From NCBI RefSeq assembly GCF_012184385.1, contig NZ_VSRL01000002.1, positions 1 through 64,000 on the forward strand: 64,000 nt of DNA. Direction: 5' to 3'. This DNA comes from Lentzea indica (GTDB taxonomy: Bacteria > Actinomycetota > Actinomycetes > Mycobacteriales > Pseudonocardiaceae). How positions within the stretch are numbered: the first letter of the stretch is position 1; the number at the start of each line of letters is the position of its first letter. The notes beneath the pieces are model-generated. The model saw nothing but the letters and a program-made list of their open reading frames with translations. It was not told the DNA's origin and ran no database searches. Below are positions 1 through 8,762 of the stretch, piece by piece. A program made the translations under genes and the position numbers.

Positions 1-2
1 GG

Positions 3-194
3 CCAGGTGCTGCCGTTGACCCGGATGCCGTCGTCGATCCACCGCGGCAGTGCAACGGCGTCGGTGAGACTCCGAGCGGTGAAGTACCCGTGCAGGGCGG
101 CGTGTCGCGCCGCCCGATGGCCGCCCCGTCGGCCGGTTCGAGCAAGGTGCACGAGGTCGAGCAGCGCGAGATCATCACCCGCGCGTTCGAGTGA
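3..194 (+). CDS. 3' end of an unidentified gene (partial)
   Basis: An open frame enters from the left edge and stops with TGA at 192-194. Its last residues read KVHEVEQREIITRAFE. The last ~30 codons have strong G/C at third positions. The first ~30 codons do not, and between about 3 and 95 the minus strand reads at least as well (GYFTARSLTDAV followed by LPRWIDDGIRVNG). Two different coding fragments may therefore meet near position 100. A strong terminator follows directly. I do not recognise the family. Confidence 0.4.
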   Translation, partial: PGAAVDPDAVVDPPRQCNGVGETPSGEVPVQGGVSRRPMAAPSAGSSKVHEVEQREIITRAFE

Positions 195-211
195 TCACCA
201 CCGTTTGATCG

Positions 212-250
212 AACGAGCCGCCGGGCCCAGTGGGCTCGGCGGCTCGTTTT
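212..250 (+). terminator. Rho-independent terminator
   Basis: A near-perfect hairpin pairs 212-228 with 232-248 around a 3-nt loop (one G-T pair at 224/236) and runs into TTTT. It lies 17 nt after the stop of the partial gene, so it ends that transcript just before the DUF6104 gene. Confidence 0.85.
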
Positions 251-274
251 CTTCAGCCTCACAGGAGTTCTGCC

Positions 275-457
275 ATGTACTTCACCGATCGCGGCATCGA
301 GGAGCTCGAGAAGCGGCGCGGCGACGAGGAGGTCACCCTCGCGTGGCTCGCCGACAAGCTCCGCGCGTTCGTCGACGCCAACCCTGACTTCGAGACGGCC
401 ATCGAGCGCTTCGCCACCTACCTGGCGCGCGACGACGAGGACGACTTCGAGGACTGA
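275..457 (+). CDS. DUF6104 family small protein
   Basis: A 60-residue acidic protein starting MYFTDRGIEELEKRRGD and ending in an Asp/Glu tail. The N-terminal pattern is that of DUF6104, a short intracellular family common in Streptomyces and relatives, of unknown function. The ATG at 275 is preferred over the upstream in-frame start at 230 because AGGAG (263-267) sits at good spacing and because 230 lies inside the terminator hairpin. Confidence 0.85.
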   Translation: MYFTDRGIEELEKRRGDEEVTLAWLADKLRAFVDANPDFETAIERFATYLARDDEDDFED

Positions 458-584
458 GCAGGGCTCACCTTTCGGACCTTTTGGCTGTTTGCCAACGTTT
501 TTGAGCATCCCGATGCTCAGGCGCTCCCCTCACGGCACCGCGATGATCACGTTGTTCGATCACCGCAACTCCTGAGGGGGAGTC

Positions 585-1097
585 TTGTTCAAGAAGATGA
601 TGATCGCCGCCGCGACGCTCGCGATGGTGGCGCTGCCGGCGGTGGCGTCCGCCGCGCCGGCACCGGTAGGTGCACGGGCTGTGGCCGGCCCGTACGTGCT
701 GCAGGTCGGAACCCCGCCGGGCAGGGTCCTGGAGGTGTTGCGCAGCCAGGTCAGCACGAACGGCGGCCTGATCCGGCAGTACGACCGCGACGGCTCCGAC
801 GAGCAGAAGTGGCTGTTCTTCGACGACCGCACCATCAGGCCGCTGTTGGACACCACGATGTGCCTCGACGCCAACCCGAACGAGAACTGGGACGGCGGCA
901 AGGTCTGGGTCTGGAAGTGCAACGGAACCGCGTTCCAGAAGTGGGCGCAGGCGCCGGGACTGGCCAACACGCTCCAGAACGAGCACAGCCTGAGGTGCCT
1001 CGACGCCAACCCCAACGAGAACTGGAACGGCGGAAAGATCTGGCAGTGGCGCTGCTGGGGCGGCGGACCGCAGAGCTGGACGCGCATCAAGGTCTGA
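585..1097 (+). CDS. Secreted ricin-type beta-trefoil lectin protein
   Basis: 170 residues. A signal peptide (about 1-24, ending ASAAPAP) is followed by a compact ricin-type carbohydrate-binding domain. Three QxW signatures are visible: QKW, QKW and QSW. Two of the repeats are nearly identical around CLDANPNENW. There is no catalytic domain, so it probably acts as a free secreted sugar-binding protein. The start is TTG at 585 behind GAGGGGGAG; the ATGs at 597 and 600 would shorten the basic N-region of the signal peptide. It is convergent with the aldo/keto reductase and ends at a perfect inverted repeat. Confidence 0.8.
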   Translation: MFKKMMIAAATLAMVALPAVASAAPAPVGARAVAGPYVLQVGTPPGRVLEVLRSQVSTNGGLIRQYDRDGSDEQKWLFFDDRTIRPLLDTTMCLDANPNENWDGGKVWVWKCNGTAFQKWAQAPGLANTLQNEHSLRCLDANPNENWNGGKIWQWRCWGGGPQSWTRIKV

Positions 1098-1103
1098 CCT
1101 GAG

Positions 1104-1152
1104 GGCGTCTGCAAGTACTACCGACTGGCAGTTGGTAGTACTTGCAGACGCC
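1104..1152. terminator. Bidirectional terminator hairpin between convergent genes
   Basis: A perfect 19-bp inverted repeat (1104-1122 with 1134-1152) and an 11-nt loop, with no T-tract. It fills the gap between the lectin gene and the convergent aldo/keto reductase, so it probably ends both transcripts. Confidence 0.7.
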
Positions 1153-1160
1153 GGAAACCA

Positions 1161-2153
1161 CTACCAGGCGTAGGCCTCCGGGGCCGGCTTCGACCCGTTC
1201 GGCGCGGGCGCCGGGAACAGCTCGTCCAGCTTCCCCAGCACCTCGGCGTCCAGCTTCAGCTCCGCCGCCCGCAGCGAGTTGTCGAGCTGCTCAACGGTGC
1301 GCGGGCCGATGATCGGCGCCGTGACACCGTCCTGGTGCAGCAGCCACGCGAGACCCACGTTGGCCGGGTCCTCCCCCAGCTCCGCACACAGCTTCTCGTA
1401 GGCGTCGATCGTGTCGCGGTACTTCTCCAACGCGTCCGCGGACCGGCCGGACGCACCACGCGACGCGGTGCCCTCGCGCTGCTTCCGCAACACACCGCCC
1501 AGCAGACCGCCGTGCAGCGGTGACCACGGGATGACGCCGAGGCCGTAGTGCTTGGCAGCGGGGAGCACCTCCAGCTCCACCCAGCGCGTCATCAGGTTGT
1601 AGATGGACTGCTCGGAGACCAGGCCCAGGAAGCCGCGGGTACGAGCGGCTTCCTGGGCCTGGGCGATGTGCCAGCCGGCGAAGTTCGACGAGCCGAAGTA
1701 GATGACCTTGCCCTGCTGGCGCAGCACGGAGAAGGCTTCCCAGATCTCGTCCCACGGCGTTTCGCGGTCGACGTGGTGCATCTGGTAGAGGTCGATGTAG
1801 TCGGTCTGCAGGCGCTTCAACGAGGCGTCGGCGGCGCGGCGGATGTTCAGCGCCGACAGCTTGTTGTCGTTGGGCCAGTCACCCATGCTGCCGTAGAGCT
1901 TGGTGGCGACGACCGTCCTTTCGCGACGGTTGCCGCCCTGGGCGAACCACCGGCCGATGATCTGCTCGGTGACGCCCTCGCCCTGCTTCCAGCCGTAGAC
2001 GTTGGCCGTGTCGAAGAAGTTCAGGCCGTGTTCGTGCGCGCGGTCCATGATCGCGTGGCTGTCGGCCTCGGTCGTCTCGGGACCGAAGTTCATCGTGCCG
2101 AGGCACAGCCGGGAGACGGACAGGCCGCTGCGGCCGAGGTGGGTGTATTCCAT
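1161..2153 (-). CDS. Aldo/keto reductase
   Basis: 330 residues from the ATG at 2153, which has GGTGGAG just upstream; the longer frame to 2234 adds an unrelated Arg-rich tail. It has the NADPH-dependent aldo/keto reductase TIM barrel: LGRSGLSVSRLCLGTMNFG at the N-terminus, FFDTANVYG (catalytic Asp and Tyr), VVATKLYG (Lys) and QMHHVD (His), then the C-terminal cofactor region IIGPRTVEQL. It is likely a cytosolic carbonyl reductase of the YajO/Gcy1-like group. Substrate unknown. It stands alone, convergent with the lectin gene. Confidence 0.88.
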   Translation of the reverse strand: MEYTHLGRSGLSVSRLCLGTMNFGPETTEADSHAIMDRAHEHGLNFFDTANVYGWKQGEGVTEQIIGRWFAQGGNRRERTVVATKLYGSMGDWPNDNKLSALNIRRAADASLKRLQTDYIDLYQMHHVDRETPWDEIWEAFSVLRQQGKVIYFGSSNFAGWHIAQAQEAARTRGFLGLVSEQSIYNLMTRWVELEVLPAAKHYGLGVIPWSPLHGGLLGGVLRKQREGTASRGASGRSADALEKYRDTIDAYEKLCAELGEDPANVGLAWLLHQDGVTAPIIGPRTVEQLDNSLRAAELKLDAEVLGKLDELFPAPAPNGSKPAPEAYAW

Positions 2154-2271
2154 GACTCCACCCTGCCTCGCGCGGCGGCGTAGTGCCACGTGGAGCTGCT
2201 CCAGCACGGCCGAAGGGCTCAACATCGGCCGCATCGGCTAACAGGCCGCCGCCCCGGCACGAGGCACGGGC

Positions 2272-3096
2272 ATGGACACCGTGCTGAAGGTGTTGCGCGA
2301 TCCGCTCTTCGGGGTCGGGCTCGCCATCGTGCTGGCCGTTCTCGCGACACGGGTCGGCGGCTGCCTCGTCCGGCTCACGCTTGCGCTCGGCTCGATCGCC
2401 GCGTTCATCTGGCTGCTCGTGCGGTTCGAGCCGTTCGAGAACTTCGTCGTGGCGGCGGTCAGTGCTGTCGCGACCGTGCTGGTGGTGCTGGTGATCTGCC
2501 TGGCGGCGATCGCGATCGTGGCTGTTATGGCGATCTACGCGATGCATCACCATGAGACCAGGCGACCGCGTCAACCACGCGAGCCGCGCACTCCACCGGC
2601 CAGGCAGCCGGCGCAGTACTCCGACGACGAGGAGACCGCCCGGCTCGAACGTTGGCGCGACGACTTCGGCGAACTCGACGCACGGCTGGTGAGCATCGTG
2701 GAGTCACTGGTGGATCTGGACGACGATCTCGGTCTGTTCCGGGGCATCGGCAGGCTGACGGCGGCCTACTTCCACGGCCTCACTCCGCACCTGCCGGACG
2801 TCCGGCGGATCGGCGACGACTGCGACCGGCTGCTGCTGGACCTGGCGGACGACCTGCCGGAGAGCTTCACCGGTGTCGACGAAGCCCGGCTGCTCGCATT
2901 GGCGTCGGCCGGCAGCTACCTGCCCAGCCGCGACGAGCTGGAGGAATGGGTCGACGACGAGATTCCGTGGTACGGCTACTGGGCGGTGCGCGCACTGTGC
3001 GTCCACCGCAGCTGGCGCGTCACTGCGTCCGTCTACGCGAAAATCCAGTACGGCCGAGTCCAGGTGTTGCAATGTCTTGCGGCGCCACAGTTTTGA
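2272..3096 (+). CDS. Membrane protein with soluble C-terminal domain, unknown function
   Basis: 274 residues. Three or four hydrophobic segments lie in the first ~90 residues (around 13-28, 32-48, 60-92). An Arg/Pro-rich linker follows (about 93-120), then an acidic, predicted helical domain rich in LLLDLADDLPE-like stretches to the end. I do not recognise the family. The start ATG at 2272 has only a weak purine-rich site before it. The stop codon lies inside a TTGACA hexamer (3093-3098) in the region upstream of the protease gene. Confidence 0.65.
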   Translation: MDTVLKVLRDPLFGVGLAIVLAVLATRVGGCLVRLTLALGSIAAFIWLLVRFEPFENFVVAAVSAVATVLVVLVICLAAIAIVAVMAIYAMHHHETRRPRQPREPRTPPARQPAQYSDDEETARLERWRDDFGELDARLVSIVESLVDLDDDLGLFRGIGRLTAAYFHGLTPHLPDVRRIGDDCDRLLLDLADDLPESFTGVDEARLLALASAGSYLPSRDELEEWVDDEIPWYGYWAVRALCVHRSWRVTASVYAKIQYGRVQVLQCLAAPQF

Positions 3097-3192
3097 CAGT
3101 ATTGAGAACTGAAGTTTCGAACCTGTTATCGAGCGCACGGCTCGCGTTAGTTTCTTGGTGTTCCCCAGTTCGTTCCCTGCCAGGAGGAACAC

Positions 3193-4368
3193 ATGGCACG
3201 ACTCCGGCGTCATGTCGCCATTGCGGCGGCATTCGGCATCGCTTCCACGGCGATGTGGACGCCCACCGCGATCGCCGAGGAGGCGGTGCTACCCGGTGCG
3301 GGCGCACAGGCGGTCGAGGGCAGTTACATCGTGGTGCTCAAGGACGGCGCGCGCACCCCTGCCAGCGCGTTGGCGTCCCGCTACCAGGGCTTCGTCAAGC
3401 ACACCTACAGCACCGCACTGCACGGGTTCTCCGTCACCGGGATGTCCGAACGACAGGCGCGGCGGCTCGCGGCCGATCCCGACGTCGAGTTCGTCGAGCG
3501 CAACACCTTCGCCACGATCCAGGAGACCCAGTCCGACCCGGCCTGGAGCCTCGACCGGATCGACCAGGCGAACCTGCCGCTCGACAACAGGTTCACCTAC
3601 CCGAACACCGCGTCGAACGTGACAGCGTACGTTCTCGACACCGGAATCCGGAAAACGCATTCCGAATTCGAGAATCGTGCCGCCGACGGTTACGACTTCA
3701 TCGACAACGACGCCGTCGCGCAGGACTGCGAGGGTCACGGCACGCACGTCGCCGGCACGGTCGCGGGCAAGACGTACGGCGTCGCGAAGAAGGCGAAGGT
3801 CGTCGGCGTCCGTGTGCTCGATTGCAACGGCGGCGGTGCGTGGGACGGCATCATCCGCGGCATCGACTGGGTGACGCAGAACGGCAAGAAGCCCGCCGTG
3901 GTCAACATGAGCCTGGGCGGCAGCGGCACGAACAGCGCGCTGGAGAACGCGATCAGGCGTTCGATCGACGCGGGCTTCACCTACGTGCTGGCGGGTGGCA
4001 ACAGCGGCCAGGACGCGTGCGACTTCACCCCGGCCCGCACGCCCGAAGCGATCACGGTCGGCGCGTCCGACCGCAACGACAAGCTGTCGATCTGGCCGAA
4101 CGGTTCGTCGAACTTCGGCCAGTGCCTGGACATCTGGGCGCCGGGCAGCGAAATCGTCTCGGCCTCGCACCGCAGCGACACCGGCACCCGTTCGACAGGC
4201 GGCACCTCGATGGCGGCTCCGCACGTCGCGGGCGCGGCGGCGCTCTTCCTGAGCGCGAACCCGGACGCGACGCCCGCCCAGGTGCGCGAAGCCCTGATCG
4301 GCGCCGCCACGCCGGACAAGCTGACCGACATCAAGACGGGTTCACCGAACCTGCTGCTGAAGATCTAG
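3193..4368 (+). CDS. Secreted subtilisin-like serine protease (S8, proteinase K type)
   Basis: 391 residues: signal peptide (about 1-28, TAIAEE), I9 inhibitor propeptide (about 43-108, starting GSYIVVLKDG), then the S8 domain. The triad is Asp149 (VLDTG), His182 (GHGTHVAGT) and Ser339 (GGTSMAAPHVAG), with oxyanion Asn270 (GGNSG). The pattern matches the aqualysin/proteinase K group, whose propeptide is cleaved after secretion. AGGAGG precedes ATG 3193. A TTGACA box at 3093-3098 is a possible -35, but I see no good -10. It is monocistronic and convergent with the HTH gene. Confidence 0.93.
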   Translation: MARLRRHVAIAAAFGIASTAMWTPTAIAEEAVLPGAGAQAVEGSYIVVLKDGARTPASALASRYQGFVKHTYSTALHGFSVTGMSERQARRLAADPDVEFVERNTFATIQETQSDPAWSLDRIDQANLPLDNRFTYPNTASNVTAYVLDTGIRKTHSEFENRAADGYDFIDNDAVAQDCEGHGTHVAGTVAGKTYGVAKKAKVVGVRVLDCNGGGAWDGIIRGIDWVTQNGKKPAVVNMSLGGSGTNSALENAIRRSIDAGFTYVLAGGNSGQDACDFTPARTPEAITVGASDRNDKLSIWPNGSSNFGQCLDIWAPGSEIVSASHRSDTGTRSTGGTSMAAPHVAGAAALFLSANPDATPAQVREALIGAATPDKLTDIKTGSPNLLLKI

Positions 4369-4473
4369 GAAGCCTGCCGTCGCCGTCCTCCCTGCACCGG
4401 CGACGGCCATCCTGGCGCCCTTGATGTTCAGGCCGATTGCGGCTCGGCCGAGGCATCAGCGTGAAAGGGGCGC

Positions 4474-4512
4474 GTGAGGTGGGAGTGGGTCCTATTCCCA
4501 CTCCCACCTCAC
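4474..4512. terminator. Bidirectional terminator that includes the 3' coding end of the HTH gene
   Basis: A perfect 16-bp inverted repeat (4474-4489 with 4497-4512), loop 7 nt. The right arm is the last coding stretch of the minus-strand HTH gene (VRWEWE), and its stop codon lies in the loop at 4492-4494. It also serves the convergent protease gene. Confidence 0.65.
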
Positions 4513-5418
4513 TCCGTAGATGCCGGGCTTCGAGTTCCGCACGTGGATGTGTGTGGACGCGGTCGTCCCGATCCACAGGTCGTTGAGCGCGGTTTCGGGT
4601 TCCTGCAACGACGGCCGGTTGAACGCGTAGCACCGCGCGGGCACGGCGTCCGGGTGGAAGTCGATCTGCAGCACGTAGTCGCCCACCGGCCGCAGGAACC
4701 GCCGGTCGCAGACCTCGCTGTCCGCACCGGGTTTCATCCGGACCCGGTAGTCGACGAGCGCGGTCTCTCCCGCTCGGAGCATCCGGTCGAACAGGATCTC
4801 CGCGACGAGGAACCCGGTGGCGTCCTCGCTGCGCACGCGCCCGAGCCGGCAGGGTGCCCCGGCCTCGATCGTGGCCACGCCGAGATCCGTGGCATCGGCG
4901 AGCTGGATGGCCAGGAACCTGTCGACACCGTCCTCCAGCGCCTGAACGACGCCGGTGCAATGCATCTCGACCTCACGACGGTCCGGCCCGATCACCTGCC
5001 GGTCCCGCACGCTCAGGTACGTCGACGCCGTCGGTTGCTGCCTGTCGATCCGCGCCATGACCTCACCGAGGTCGGTGGCCCGCGAGTCCCACATGTCCTC
5101 GAGCGACATCGCCTGCCCGACCCACCGCCCACGTGGTCTCTTGCCGCCGAGCCGATCGGTGAGAAACCCTTCGCCGAGGTCGAGAAGCTCCTCCAGCGCG
5201 GTCACGACCTTCAGCGACTCTGGCCGTTCCGGACGGCTGCGGCCGCGGCGCCAGTAGCTGAGCGTCGAGAGGCTCACCTGCATGCCGCGCGCGGCCAGGT
5301 GGTGCTGGATGCGTTCGAGGCTGAGTCCGCTGCTGTCGACGGCTTTCGTCAGTGCCTCCGCGAAGTCCACCACGGAGGCACCGTACGGCGCTGCCACCCT
5401 CCGCCAGTAGGCCCACAC
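4492..5418 (-). CDS. Helix-turn-helix transcriptional regulator
   Basis: Up to 308 residues. The N-terminal third carries a Xre-type HTH reading QHHLAARGMQVSLSTLSYW followed by RRGRSRPERPESL. The C-terminal ~200 residues are a beta-rich, uncharacterised sensor-like domain, a layout common in actinomycete orphan regulators. The annotated start is GTG 5418; a second GTG at 5370 (VDFAEAL) is equally possible, since neither has a good ribosome site. An 8-bp inverted repeat (5396-5403/5418-5425) straddles the 5' end and might be an autoregulatory site. Target unknown. Confidence 0.75.
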   Translation of the reverse strand: MWAYWRRVAAPYGASVVDFAEALTKAVDSSGLSLERIQHHLAARGMQVSLSTLSYWRRGRSRPERPESLKVVTALEELLDLGEGFLTDRLGGKRPRGRWVGQAMSLEDMWDSRATDLGEVMARIDRQQPTASTYLSVRDRQVIGPDRREVEMHCTGVVQALEDGVDRFLAIQLADATDLGVATIEAGAPCRLGRVRSEDATGFLVAEILFDRMLRAGETALVDYRVRMKPGADSEVCDRRFLRPVGDYVLQIDFHPDAVPARCYAFNRPSLQEPETALNDLWIGTTASTHIHVRNSKPGIYGVRWEWE

Positions 5419-5440
5419 GGAGGGTTATGAGGCGTCAGCC

Positions 5441-6574
5441 TCAAATGGCTCGTTCACCCCGGCGCCACACCGAGTGGGTCAACGGAACGCCTGGGCGGTA
5501 TGCCAAGTGCGTGATCGACGGCGCGTCCAGCACGTGGAGGTCGGCACGCGCACCAGGCCTGATGACGCCGACGTCGTCACGTCGCAACGCCCGCGCGCCA
5601 CCTGCCGTCGCCGCCCACACGGCTTCCTCGACGCTCATCCGCATCTGCAGGACCGCCGTGGTCACGCAGAACGCCATCGACGAGGTGTAGGACGAGCCGG
5701 GGTTGCAGTTGCTGGCCAGCGCGACCGTCGCACCGGCGTCCAGCAGTGCGCGGGCCGGCGGCAACGACTGACGGGTCGAGAGGTCGCACGCCGGGAGCAA
5801 CGTGGCGACCGTCTCGGACGACGACAGCGCATCAACATCCTTTGTGGACAGATAGGTGCAGTGGTCGACCGAGGCGGCATCGAGCTCGACGGCCAGCCGC
5901 ACGCCGGGGCCCTCGCCGAGCTGGTTGCCGTGCACGCGCAGGCCCAGACCCTTTGCCGCGGCGGCGGTGAGCACGGCCTTCGACTGGTCGTAGTCGAAGG
6001 CACCCTTCTCGCAGAACACGTCCGCCCAGCGCACGAAGGGTGCGACGGCGTCGAGCATCTCGCCGCGGACCAGCTCGACGTAGGTGTCGGCATCCTCGCC
6101 AGGCGGGACGAGGTGGGCACCGAGGAACGTGACCTCGTCGGCGTGCTCGGCGGCGATCCGGGCGCTGCGCACCTCGTCGGAGACCGTGAGGCCGTAGCCG
6201 GTCTTGGTCTCCACGAAGGTCGTGCCCTGCTTCAGCGCCTCGGCGACGTGCCGGCGCACGACCTCAGACAGTTCGGCGTCGGTGGCGTTCCTCGTGGCGG
6301 CGACGGTCACGGCGATGCCACCCGCGGTGTAGGGCTTGCCTGCCATGCGCGCGCCGAACTCGGCGGTGCGGTCGCCCGCGAAGACCAGGTGGGTGTGGCT
6401 GTCGACCCAGCCGGGCAGCACGGCGCGACCCTCGACGTCGACGCGCTCGTCCGCGGCCGGGGCGTTTCCCGACGACCCCACCCAGGCGACCTGCTCGCCG
6501 TCGATGACCAGCGCGTCGCCGGTGGACTCGCTGTTCGTGGTCAGCTCACCGATACCGGTGATCAGCACGCTCAT
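5441..6574 (-). CDS. hutI: Imidazolonepropionase
   Basis: 377 residues. Hydrolyses 4-imidazolone-5-propionate to N-formimino-L-glutamate, the third step of histidine degradation. Amidohydrolase motifs: [12 protein letters not shown] (metal site), [28 protein letters not shown] and the [12 protein letters not shown] signature specific to HutI. ATG 6574 overlaps the hutF stop (ATGA), so the two are translationally coupled. It is the last gene of the hut operon. Confidence 0.95.
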   Translation of the reverse strand: MSVLITGIGELTTNSESTGDALVIDGEQVAWVGSSGNAPAADERVDVEGRAVLPGWVDSHTHLVFAGDRTAEFGARMAGKPYTAGGIAVTVAATRNATDAELSEVVRRHVAEALKQGTTFVETKTGYGLTVSDEVRSARIAAEHADEVTFLGAHLVPPGEDADTYVELVRGEMLDAVAPFVRWADVFCEKGAFDYDQSKAVLTAAAAKGLGLRVHGNQLGEGPGVRLAVELDAASVDHCTYLSTKDVDALSSSETVATLLPACDLSTRQSLPPARALLDAGATVALASNCNPGSSYTSSMAFCVTTAVLQMRMSVEEAVWAATAGGARALRRDDVGVIRPGARADLHVLDAPSITHLAYRPGVPLTHSVWRRGERAI

Positions 6575-7848
6575 GCCCACAGCTCCTCGATCGCGTCCGC
6601 CAGCAGCCTGCCGACGTCTCCCAAAGTCTCGTGCACCCCACCGGAGGCGACCACCCGGCCGCCGACCACCACCATGTCCACATCGGACGCCGTGGCCGAC
6701 AGGAACACCTGCTGCGGCAACGAACCGGCGGTGCGCGGTGTCGAGCAGCTGATCGCCACTAGGTCGCAGGGAGCACCCGGCTCGATGCGCCCCGCATCCG
6801 GCCAACCGAGCGCGGAATGCCGGGTGGCGGCCTGAAGCAGTTCTGCGGGCGAGAAGCGGCCGCGTTGCCCGGTGCGGAGGCGCTCGTTGTGTTCCAGGGC
6901 GCGGGTTTCCAGCAGCGGGTCGATCACCGCGTGCTGGTCGCTGCCCAGCGACAGCGGGCTGCCCGCGTCGGCCAGTTCGCGGGCCGGCCCGATGCCGTCG
7001 GCCAGATCGGCCTCGGTCGTCGGGCAGAAGCACGCACCCGTGCCCGTGCCGCCCAGGGTTCCGATGTCCTCGGGCGTGAGGTGGGTGGCGTGCACGGCGG
7101 TGGTGCGCGGCGACAACGCGCCGGCTTCGTTCAGCAACCCGGTCGGCGTGAGGCCGTATGAGGCGAGGCATGCCTCGTTCTCCGCGGGCTGCTCGGAGAG
7201 GTGAACGTGCAGCGGGGCATCCGGAAACGCCTGCGCCACCACGGGAAGCTCGGCTCGCGGGACCGCGCGGACCGAGTGGATCGCCGCACCGACACGCATC
7301 ACGTTGTCGGACTTGAGTTCGGAGACCCGGTTCGCCCACGCCTCGGCGCTGCCGTCGGAGAAGCGTTGCTGCACCTCGTTCACCGGCTGGTCGATTCCGC
7401 CGGCGAGGTAACAGGTGTCGAGCAGGGTCAACCGGATGCCCGCGTCGGCGGCGGCCTCGCGCAGCGCGTACCCGAACTCGTTCGACCTGTCGTGCACGTA
7501 GTGGAACTCACCAACAGCCGACACACCGGCGAGCGCCATCTCCGCGTAGACCGCGCGGGCCAAGCGGTAGTAGGACTGCGGGGTCAGCTTCGACGCGAGC
7601 GCGTACATGCCTTCCCGCCACGTCCAGAACGTGCCGCCGCCGTCGTGCGTGCGGCCGCGCAACGCCCGGTGGAACGCGTGGGAGTGCGCGTTCGCGAAGC
7701 CCGGCACGACGATGCCGTGCAGCCTCCGCACGCCGAGCGGAATCGTGTCCACAGTGGACACACTCGTGATCTTGCCTGCCTCGACCCTGATCAGCACGCG
7801 TTCGGCAAGCCCGTCGGGCAACCACGCCCGCTCGCACCAGAAGTTCAC
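6571..7848 (-). CDS. hutF: Formimidoylglutamate deiminase
   Basis: About 425 residues. Deiminates N-formimino-L-glutamate to N-formylglutamate plus ammonia, the alternative branch to HutG formiminoglutamase. Motifs: metal-binding [40 protein letters not shown] and [11 protein letters not shown]. The GTG at 7848 overlaps the stop of the upstream lipoprotein frame (GTGA); GTG 7851 is the alternative, and GAGAGG lies just upstream. The longer frame to 8019 is the shadow of the lipoprotein gene. Coupled to hutI downstream. Confidence 0.93.
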   Translation of the reverse strand: MNFWCERAWLPDGLAERVLIRVEAGKITSVSTVDTIPLGVRRLHGIVVPGFANAHSHAFHRALRGRTHDGGGTFWTWREGMYALASKLTPQSYYRLARAVYAEMALAGVSAVGEFHYVHDRSNEFGYALREAAADAGIRLTLLDTCYLAGGIDQPVNEVQQRFSDGSAEAWANRVSELKSDNVMRVGAAIHSVRAVPRAELPVVAQAFPDAPLHVHLSEQPAENEACLASYGLTPTGLLNEAGALSPRTTAVHATHLTPEDIGTLGGTGTGACFCPTTEADLADGIGPARELADAGSPLSLGSDQHAVIDPLLETRALEHNERLRTGQRGRFSPAELLQAATRHSALGWPDAGRIEPGAPCDLVAISCSTPRTAGSLPQQVFLSATASDVDMVVVGGRVVASGGVHETLGDVGRLLADAIEELWA

Positions 7849-8728
7849 CACACGTCCGCCTCTCGACCGCACACGTACTTCGCGTCCACCGTCGTCGACC
7901 GCACGCCCCACTTCGGCGCCGGCACGGTGACCTTCTGAAAGTTCACGCCGTCGTCCGACGTCTCGAAGCTGTCGCCGAACCTGAGCACCACTCGCTTGCG
8001 TCCTTGCGTGACAACACATTCACGCCCAGCGAGCGATGCCTTCCCTGTGACGTAACCTCGCCCGGACGGTGCGGAGAAGCGCGCCGTCCGGTGCACGAAC
8101 TTCACGTTCTTCTTCTCCGACGTGCGGACCTCGACGAACAGCTCACCATGACGCGCCAGCCCGGGATCAGGCGTGAGGTGGCGAGCGTCGGTGCGGCGAT
8201 CTGGCCGTCTCGCTTCGTGTAGACCGTGTATACGGCACCTGGCTTGTAGCGCGGCCACGTGACGAGCACGTCGTCGCCGACAAGTCGAAGCTTCAGTTCC
8301 GGCTCCCACAGGACGATGTCCGGCACGCGTTGCGGATCCTCGCCGTCCTTGAAGAACACCTCTGCCGACACTCCCCGGTCACCCCAGTCGGCGACGACCG
8401 AGAGTTCGTCGTCCTTGATCCAGTCCGCGGGGAAGCTGTAGGTGCCTTCCGGGGTCTGCTTGACGTACCTGGGTTCCGCGCACGCACCGAACGCGCACGA
8501 GAAGCCGCTGGACATCACCAGCAGCAACACCTCGGCGGTCTGCCACTGCCGCAGCCCGACCGTCGCTCGTGGCGCGGCCGTGCCAGAGGCGTGCATTACC
8601 CGACCGTAGAGCGCGCCCTGCGCGGGCGGCTCCACAGCCGGGGTCGTCGGTTCGGCACCTTCGTAACGAGGCGCCTTCACCGTGCACGCAGTCAGCATCA
8701 GCACCAGCAGGATCCCCCAAATGCGCAT
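7845..8728 (-). pseudogene. Lipoprotein with fibronectin-III-like region, frame broken once
   Basis: The first frame (8728 to about 8160) starts MRIWGILLVLMLTAC, a lipobox signal peptide, and continues to VTWPRYKPGAVYTVYTKR. The second frame (about 8158 to 7845) continues smoothly with HGELFVEVRTSEKK and ends [11 protein letters not shown]. Both halves have coding-like third positions and together give a beta-rich, FnIII-like extracytoplasmic protein of about 294 residues. Adding one base at 8159 (making GGCC) restores PGLARHGELF. It sits inside the hut operon, 34 nt after the M20 gene, and its end overlaps hutF. Function unknown. Confidence 0.7.
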
Positions 8729-8762
8729 GGGCGGACCGTAGCGAGGAACGCCGCCGCGCGGG

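Noticed and set aside
3093-3125. Sigma-70 promoter for the protease gene
   Set aside because: TTGACA is present but there is no convincing -10 at proper spacing.
4474-5430. Long plus-strand frame opposite the HTH regulator as a gene
   Set aside because: It is the complement of a clearly coding frame and lacks a ribosome site; the same applies to the long antisense frames over the hut genes, tape measure and LuxR regulators.
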